From positions 124,001 through 188,000 of the forward strand of contig DAIRSE010000002.1 of the NCBI GenBank assembly GCA_036804525.1: 64,000 bases of DNA. The letters are read 5' to 3'. Shown in pieces: positions 58,989 to 64,000 of the stretch (its first letter is position 1; each line of letters begins with the position of its first letter). Both the position numbers and the translations under genes were made by a program. A model generated the notes under the pieces. It did no database searches. It saw nothing but the letters and a program-made list of their open reading frames with translations, and had not been told where the DNA came from. The DNA is from JBFLVT01 sp036804525. GTDB taxonomy: Bacteria; Bacillota; Desulfotomaculia; Desulfotomaculales; JASEER01.

Positions 58989-60299
58989 GTGGACATCTTT
59001 GACCAGAACCTGGACCAGGGACGGGGGGCGCCGCTGGCCGACCGGATGCGCCCCAGGACCCTTGACGAGTTCGTTGGCCAGGCCCACATCGTGGGGCCGG
59101 GAAAGCTCCTGCGGCGCGCTATCGAAGCCGACCAGCTGGGGTCTCTGATCCTCTATGGCCCGCCGGGATCCGGTAAGACAACCCTTGCACGCATTATCGC
59201 CCACATGTCGTCGGCATCCTTTATCCAGGTGAACGCCGTGTCTTCGGGCGTCAAAGAACTGCGCAAGGTCATTGAAGACGCTGAAAGCAGGCTCAAGTAT
59301 TACAACCAGAGGACCATTGTCTTTGTCGACGAGTGCCACGCCTTTAACAAATCGCAACAGGATGCCCTGCTCCCTGCCGTTGAACGCGGAATCATTATTT
59401 TCATAGGGGCCACGACAGAGAACCCCTATTTCGAAATGAACGGTGCATTGATCAGCCGTTCCCGCATCTTCCAGCTGGAGGCCCTGCGGGACGACGACGT
59501 CCGGGAGATCCTGCAGCGGGCACTGGCCGACCCGGAGCGGGGATTGGGTAATTTTGCCTTCAAACTGGACGAAGACGCCCTCGAACACCTGGTCAAGACG
59601 GCTAACGGCGACGCACGCAGCGCCCTCAACGCCCTCGAATTGGCCGTCCTTTCGACGCCGCCGGGCGAGGACGGTGTCCGCCACGTTACGCTTGAAACGG
59701 CCGAAGACTCTATCCAGCGGCGCGCAGTGCGCTACGATAAGGGGCGGGATCAGCACTACGACGTTATTTCGGCTTTTATTAAGAGCATCCGCGGGTCAGA
59801 CCCGGATGCCGCCCTTTACTGGTATGCCCGCATGACCTATGCCGGCGAGGACCAGCGCTTCATCGTCCGCAGGCTGATCGTGCATGCTTCGGAGGACATT
59901 GGCATGGCCGATCCGCAGGCGATGTTGATGGCCCACGCCGCGGCCAATGCTTTGGAATGGGTTGGCATGCCCGAAGCGCGCATTCCCATCGCCCAGTGCA
60001 TCATCTACCTGGCTACGGCGCCCAAGTCCAACAGCGTCGTCACCGCCATCGATGCCGCCCTCAAGGATGTTGAAGCTATGCGCAACGATCCCGTGCCTGT
60101 CCATCTCCGCGACACCAGCTACCCTGGAGCAAAAAAGCTCGGGCATACCGGTTATAAATACCCCCATAACTATCCGGGCCACTGGGTGGAACAGCAGTAC
60201 CTCCCGGAAAACGTCCGCCACAAGAAGTATTACCGGCCGTCGAATCAGGGGTTCGAAGCCAGGTTCGATCCTCCCGGATCGAGCAGTCGTAGGTCGTAA
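58989..60299 (+). CDS. rarA: Replication-associated recombination protein A (RarA/MgsA)
   Basis: 436 residues from GTG 58989 (GGGAG 10 bases before). AAA+ clamp-loader type ATPase: RPRTLDEFVGQAHIVG, Walker A GPPGSGKTT near 60, Walker B IVFVDECHAF, sensor 1 GATTEN and the C-terminal MgsA domain (ALYWYARMTYAGEDQRFIVR, ASEDIGMADPQAM). It acts at stalled replication forks. The final residues (SSSRRS) come from a TCGTAGGTCGTAAGTCGTAG repeat that overlaps the stop. Confidence 0.95.
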   Translation: MDIFDQNLDQGRGAPLADRMRPRTLDEFVGQAHIVGPGKLLRRAIEADQLGSLILYGPPGSGKTTLARIIAHMSSASFIQVNAVSSGVKELRKVIEDAESRLKYYNQRTIVFVDECHAFNKSQQDALLPAVERGIIIFIGATTENPYFEMNGALISRSRIFQLEALRDDDVREILQRALADPERGLGNFAFKLDEDALEHLVKTANGDARSALNALELAVLSTPPGEDGVRHVTLETAEDSIQRRAVRYDKGRDQHYDVISAFIKSIRGSDPDAALYWYARMTYAGEDQRFIVRRLIVHASEDIGMADPQAMLMAHAAANALEWVGMPEARIPIAQCIIYLATAPKSNSVVTAIDAALKDVEAMRNDPVPVHLRDTSYPGAKKLGHTGYKYPHNYPGHWVEQQYLPENVRHKKYYRPSNQGFEARFDPPGSSSRRS

Positions 60300-60322
60300 G
60301 TCGTAGGATGAAATGGCATAGG

Positions 60323-60397
60323 TTATTAAGGGTCTAACCCCTATTAACTTGGCTAACTTCACCTCTTAGCGATCTTGGCACCCTTGGTGGTTCATTG
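60323..60397 (-). repeat. Dispersed CCAAGGGTG repeat (inverted copy)
   Basis: Reverse complement of the unit at 50293-50358, with about 80 per cent match by eye: CCACCAAGGGTGCCAAGATC, CTAAGAGGTGAAGTTAGCC, then AGACCCTTAATAA. It lies between the ends of rarA and the VanW gene. Confidence 0.7.
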
Positions 60398-61507
60398 CTA
60401 AGGAGACGGCAGTGTTTCAACCGGAAGCGCCGGAGCGGGCTTCGGCTGGAGCTGCGTGATTTCTTCCTCGCTCCACAGGATGGCGTAAATCCGCCGCACC
60501 GTACCCCCCGACTCTATAATAAGGGTCTCTTGTGTATTATTTCTGAATTTAAGGTCGGCCCCGCCCCAGGAAACAGTGGCATCTCTGCCCCGGGGGGCGT
60601 AATCGACGGGCAGGCTGTGGGCGTGCCTTTCCACCACCGGCAGACCCGCATCCAGCAGGGCCCCGTAAAGTACTGTAGACATCCGGCAGACCCCGCCGCC
60701 GAGCGAGGGTACGTGTCTTCTGCCCGCCAAGGCAAAACCCACGACATAGCCCTTTTCTTTGGTTCTCGGTCCAAGCACTTTGTTGAAGGAGAAGATCTCG
60801 CCGGGCTTGACACGCGTCCCGTTAAGATAACGCGCCGCCGTCACGGCGTTGAGCATATTGTTGTAAGCCTCGGCGGAGTTAAAGTTGATTACGCACTCGC
60901 TCAACTTCCGGCGGACCGGAATGATTGTTTCGAGAAGGCGCCCCTGAACAGCATTCAGGATCAGTTCGCCCCCTCGACTGTCCAGCCTTACTTTATTGTC
61001 CGGCGAGAGCCGGCTTTGCAGCAAACCTGCAAGGTCTCGGGCTACCGCCGGGTTAATCTCCGGAAGAATCCAAGCTTCAGCCGCCGGTGCTGCAGGCCAC
61101 GGGCGGAAGTAGTCGGTTGGGGTTTGCGCCACGGCCACGGTTACTGTCTGTGTTCCGGCCCTGATCATTGTCCATGCCGGGTTTTCCGCACCGGGACTTG
61201 CCGGGCTCGTCAGATCGACGAACACGTCTTGCGCGATAAAGGTCATGCCGCCCAGAAAGCCTGCTTTAACGCCATCCTGCACCATCCCGTCGGCAAGGAC
61301 GCTGGATGAGCGGGGATCGACCGTAATGGTACGGCCGTCGCAGACGGCCGTCACCGCATTACCGTCCCAGAAAACATAGCCTCCTTTAGCTTCACAAATC
61401 GCGCGCAAAGGAACCATCACCGCCCCTTCGGCACAACGGCCGCTGCCGGCTGCAAAAAGTAACAGAGCAGCTAACAGGCCGCCGACAACGCAACGAACCA
61501 ATAACAA
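60398..61507 (-). CDS. VanW-domain protein with CuAO-N domain
   Basis: 369 residues. Signal peptide 1-25, then a short copper-amine-oxidase-N-like domain at about 30-130 (VMVPLRAICEAKGGYVFWDG). The VanW domain occupies about 200-345: LNGTRVKPGEIFSFN, GVCRMSTVLYGALLDAGL and ERHAHSLPVDYAPRGRDATV. VanW proteins are found in cell-wall and vancomycin-resistance settings but their activity is not well known. A second example of a CuAO-N fusion, besides PstS. The short Pro-rich tail (PKPAPALPVETLPSP) may be a wall linker. Confidence 0.87.
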   Translation of the reverse strand: MLLVRCVVGGLLAALLLFAAGSGRCAEGAVMVPLRAICEAKGGYVFWDGNAVTAVCDGRTITVDPRSSSVLADGMVQDGVKAGFLGGMTFIAQDVFVDLTSPASPGAENPAWTMIRAGTQTVTVAVAQTPTDYFRPWPAAPAAEAWILPEINPAVARDLAGLLQSRLSPDNKVRLDSRGGELILNAVQGRLLETIIPVRRKLSECVINFNSAEAYNNMLNAVTAARYLNGTRVKPGEIFSFNKVLGPRTKEKGYVVGFALAGRRHVPSLGGGVCRMSTVLYGALLDAGLPVVERHAHSLPVDYAPRGRDATVSWGGADLKFRNNTQETLIIESGGTVRRIYAILWSEEEITQLQPKPAPALPVETLPSP

Positions 61508-62020
61508 CGCAACTCCCGCCCCCGTATTTCCATAAAATGGAATAATGCTTCGCTCTGCCTGTCGCTGCTCCCTGCTGCAAGGGCTGTCTTAATTTGTCTA
61601 ATAATGAACGGGCAAACAGGCATGATTAGCTTATGAAGGTGGGGCCCGCCGGATCACCCTTATACGCAAGAAATATTTAAAGGCATAAGAAGGCCCCGCC
61701 CGGTTTAGGGTCGGAGCCTTTTTCTTTCGGCGCACTCTTGATGAAAACAAAAAAGGGCCTCGGCCTTTTGGGAGAGAGGGATGTCCGAGGCACTTCACGG
61801 CGTTCTTTTCTCAGATCTAGTTTATAGTAACATGCTCGTAATTATTTGGCAATACCTCTTTAAGAAAATTGTAAGCTCTGTAACGTACAAGCATACTTTT
61901 GAAGAGTCGTTGAGAAAAAAACTCCGGGACATAATAAGGGACGTAGGATGCGGGACGTTGGACTTAGGACATAAGACATAGGACGTAGGACGCGGATGTT
62001 GCGTCAAAGGAGGAAATCCA
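61508..62020. other. Gene-free stretch upstream of adhE
   Basis: 513 bases without a credible gene. Two hairpins are seen: an imperfect stem at about 61690-61724 ending in CCTTTTTC, and AAAAGGGCC/GGCCTTTT at 61751-61769. At 61930-61997 lies an array of GGACGTAG/GGACATAAG words. An AT-rich area at 61805-61870 may hold the adhE promoter but no good pair of boxes was found. Confidence 0.55.
61930..61997. repeat. Tandem array of GGACNTAG-type words
   Basis: About eight degenerate copies of an 8-9 base word (GGACGTAGG, GGACGTTGG, GGACATAAG, GGACGTAGG) in a row, ending 23 bases before the adhE start. Confidence 0.75.
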
Positions 62021-64000
62021 TTGCCAAAGGAGACTTTTACCCAGAAGCACGCCCGTGCCATTGACGAACTGGTAGCCCGGGCCGGTGAGGCCTACCTTGA
62101 GTACCTCGATTTCAACCAGGAGAGCATCGACAACATCGTACGTCTTGCCGCTCTCGCCGGGCTGGAACAGCACATGGAGCTGGCCGAAATGGCTGTGGAA
62201 GAAACCGGACGGGGCATTTACGAAGATAAGGTCATCAAAAACATCTTCGCCACGGAATACGTTTATCACGACATTAAGAACAAGAAGACAGTAGGCAAGA
62301 TTAAAGAAGACCTCGACGACGGGTACATTGAGATCGCCGAGCCGGCAGGGGTCATCGCCGCCCTGACACCCGTTACCAACCCAACCTCGACGACGCTCTT
62401 CAAATCCTTAATCGCCCTGAAGACCAGGAACCCCATTATCTTCAGCTTCCACCCCGCTGCCCAGCGTTGCAGCGCCGCCGCTGCCCGTGTGATCCGCGAA
62501 GCCGCCGTTAAAGCCGGGGCGCCGGCAGCCTGCATTCAGTGGTTGGAGACGCCGACCGTGGAAGGAGTCCAATACCTCCTCCATCACCCGAGGACGTCTC
62601 TGATTCTGGCGACCGGCGGGATGCAGATGGTCCAGGCGGCTTACAGCGCCGGCAAGCCGGCCCTCGGGGTGGGGCCAGGCAACGTTCCCTGCTTCATTGA
62701 GCGCTCGGCCAACCTGCGCCGGGCCGTAACCGACCTGATCATGAGCAAGACTTTCGACCACGGAATGGTCTGCGCTTCGGAGCAGGCCCTGATCGTCGAC
62801 CGCGACGTGGCCGTGCAGGTTATCGAGTTAATGCAGGAGCTGGGCTGCGTCTTTCTCCAGCCCCGGGACGTCGAGCGCCTGGAAAAACTGGTCACAAAGG
62901 ACTACACAACCTCGCTCAACGCCGACGTCGTGGGCAAGAGCGCGGCGGCCATCGCCGAAATGGCCGGCATCAGCGTCCCGCCCGAAACCAAGATCCTCGT
63001 CGCCCCACAGACGGCAGTGGGCCCCGAGGCGCCCCTGTCGCGCGAGAAGCTCTCCCCGATCTTGGCCTTTTACACCGTGGACGGCTACCGCCAGGGCATC
63101 GAGAGGTCGGTGGAGATGATTAATTTCGGCGGTCTGGGACACTCGGCGGTCATCCACAGTGAAGACGAGCAGGTCATCGCGGCCTTCGCCGGCCGCCTGC
63201 GCGTGGGGAGGGTGATCGTCAATTCACCCGCCACCCACGGGGCCATCGGCGACCTCTACAACGCCCTCACCCCCTCGCTGACCCTGGGCTGCGGGTATGT
63301 GGGCAACAATTCGACCACCGCCAACGTCAGCGTCCTCAACCTCATCAACATCAAGCGGGTTGCCCGCCGCCGGGTGAACATGCAGTGGTTTAAGGTCCCG
63401 CCCAAAATATTCTTTGAACGGGGGGCGCTGCGCTACCTGGCCAAGATGCCCGACATCAGGCGTGCCGTTATCGTCACCGACCCCGTGTTGCGCGAGCTCG
63501 GCTACGTGGAGAGGGTCGTGGAGCGGCTGGAAGAACGCGCTGAGAGGGTGAACATCGAAGTCTTCGACGAGGTCGAGCCCAACCCGTCGCTGGCGACCGT
63601 TAAGAAAGGCTGCGAGCTGCTCAAGCGCTTCGCGCCCGACACCATCATCGCCGTCGGCGGAGGGTCAGTCATCGACGCCGCCAAGGGGATGTGGCTTTTC
63701 TACGAGCACCCGGAGGTCGAGTTCGAATTCCTGCGCCTGAAATTCCTGGACATCCGCAAGCGCACCTACAAGTACCCCCGCGCAGCGCGCAAAACCCGCC
63801 TCGTCGCCGTGCCGACGACAAGCGGCAGCGGGTCGGAGGTGACCGCCTTTGCGGTGATCACCGACCGGGGTTCGGACATCAAGTATCCGCTGGCAGACTA
63901 CGAGCTGACTCCCGACGTGGCCATCATCGACCCCGAACTCGCCCTCGGGCAGCCCCCCGGCCTGACGGTGGACACCGGCATGGACGTCCTGGCCCACGCC
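62021..64000 (+). CDS. adhE: Bifunctional aldehyde-alcohol dehydrogenase, partial
   Basis: 660 residues are visible and the gene runs off the right edge; the full protein would be about 870. TTG 62021 is the start, 7 bases after AAAGGAGGA. The N-terminal aldehyde dehydrogenase half (to about 445) has the catalytic Cys 251 in GMVCASEQAL and TGGMQMVQAAYSAGKPALGVG. The iron-dependent alcohol dehydrogenase half starts near 460 (PPKIFFERGALRYL), with IIAVGGGSVIDAAKGMW and TTSGSGSEVTAFAVITD. It turns acetyl-CoA into ethanol or the reverse. Spirosome-forming in relatives. Confidence 0.96.
   Translation, partial: MPKETFTQKHARAIDELVARAGEAYLEYLDFNQESIDNIVRLAALAGLEQHMELAEMAVEETGRGIYEDKVIKNIFATEYVYHDIKNKKTVGKIKEDLDDGYIEIAEPAGVIAALTPVTNPTSTTLFKSLIALKTRNPIIFSFHPAAQRCSAAAARVIREAAVKAGAPAACIQWLETPTVEGVQYLLHHPRTSLILATGGMQMVQAAYSAGKPALGVGPGNVPCFIERSANLRRAVTDLIMSKTFDHGMVCASEQALIVDRDVAVQVIELMQELGCVFLQPRDVERLEKLVTKDYTTSLNADVVGKSAAAIAEMAGISVPPETKILVAPQTAVGPEAPLSREKLSPILAFYTVDGYRQGIERSVEMINFGGLGHSAVIHSEDEQVIAAFAGRLRVGRVIVNSPATHGAIGDLYNALTPSLTLGCGYVGNNSTTANVSVLNLINIKRVARRRVNMQWFKVPPKIFFERGALRYLAKMPDIRRAVIVTDPVLRELGYVERVVERLEERAERVNIEVFDEVEPNPSLATVKKGCELLKRFAPDTIIAVGGGSVIDAAKGMWLFYEHPEVEFEFLRLKFLDIRKRTYKYPRAARKTRLVAVPTTSGSGSEVTAFAVITDRGSDIKYPLADYELTPDVAIIDPELALGQPPGLTVDTGMDVLAHA

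Overview
The window looks like about 64 kb of chromosome from a GC-rich, anaerobic, endospore-forming Firmicute of the Clostridia, most like the Desulfotomaculum/Pelotomaculum/Moorella groups. The reasons are a spoVAC-spoVAD-spoVAE sporulation cluster, Gram-positive style ribosome sites with many GTG and TTG starts, SipW/TasA-type matrix proteins, a PHO-box pst operon, an AdhE, selenium-linked genes and no outer-membrane genes. The placement is inferred from gene content; no rRNA gene is present to confirm it.

Layout. 1-460: edge of a HEPN/MNT toxin-antitoxin-like pair. 588-6423: chemotaxis genes (two paralogous 518-residue MCPs, CheW and a small MCP-like protein) mixed with a truncated sigma-54 activator. 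6439-7507: a decayed RND efflux operon. 7728-9996: SpoVA proteins with DUF1657 small proteins on both sides. 10079-14315: PHO-box controlled pstS-pstC-pstA-pstB, followed by a polysaccharide deacetylase behind a second PHO box, a universal stress protein and a Na/Pi symporter with a PhoU-like tail. 19334-27272: a c-di-GMP-I riboswitch with terminator, then a LuxR-type regulator lacking the phosphoacceptor Asp, then an ER-type signal peptidase (SipW) among six secreted TasA-like or related proteins, the last with an LPxTG-like anchor. This reads as a c-di-GMP controlled extracellular matrix locus. 27541-28810: ArsR plus an arsenite methyltransferase whose frame contains an in-frame UGA at the place of a conserved arsenic-binding cysteine, with a SECIS-like hairpin behind it; the selenium-metabolism gene yedF lies 4 kb downstream.

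30445-32676: KhtT/KhtU-like K+/H+ antiporter. 33750-36339: CadC-like repressor, palindromic operator and Zn/Cd-type P-ATPase. 36435-39833: FetAB-like exporter, a formylglutamate-hydrolase-like protein, a third ArsR protein and a dCMP deaminase. 40164-42061: CorA and a DUF169 protein. 42224-47229: nucleoside-type ABC importer (BmpA/NupN family). 47477-53152: WYL regulator, MFS transporter, tandem DUF1847 protein and a CoA-disulfide-reductase-like flavoprotein. 53218-55615: CcsA, an nrfA remnant, a Crp/Fnr regulator and a hemerythrin. 55667-61507: metallopeptidase, cupin, DMT exporter, coiled-coil secreted protein, RarA and a VanW-domain protein. 62021-64000: AdhE, running off the window.

Many intergenic gaps carry degenerate tandem words, short palindromes and dispersed repeats. 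One repeat of about 200-255 bp occurs as two inverted copies 29 kb apart and resembles a non-autonomous mobile element. Several loci are decaying (sigma-54 activator, RND pump, nrfA).
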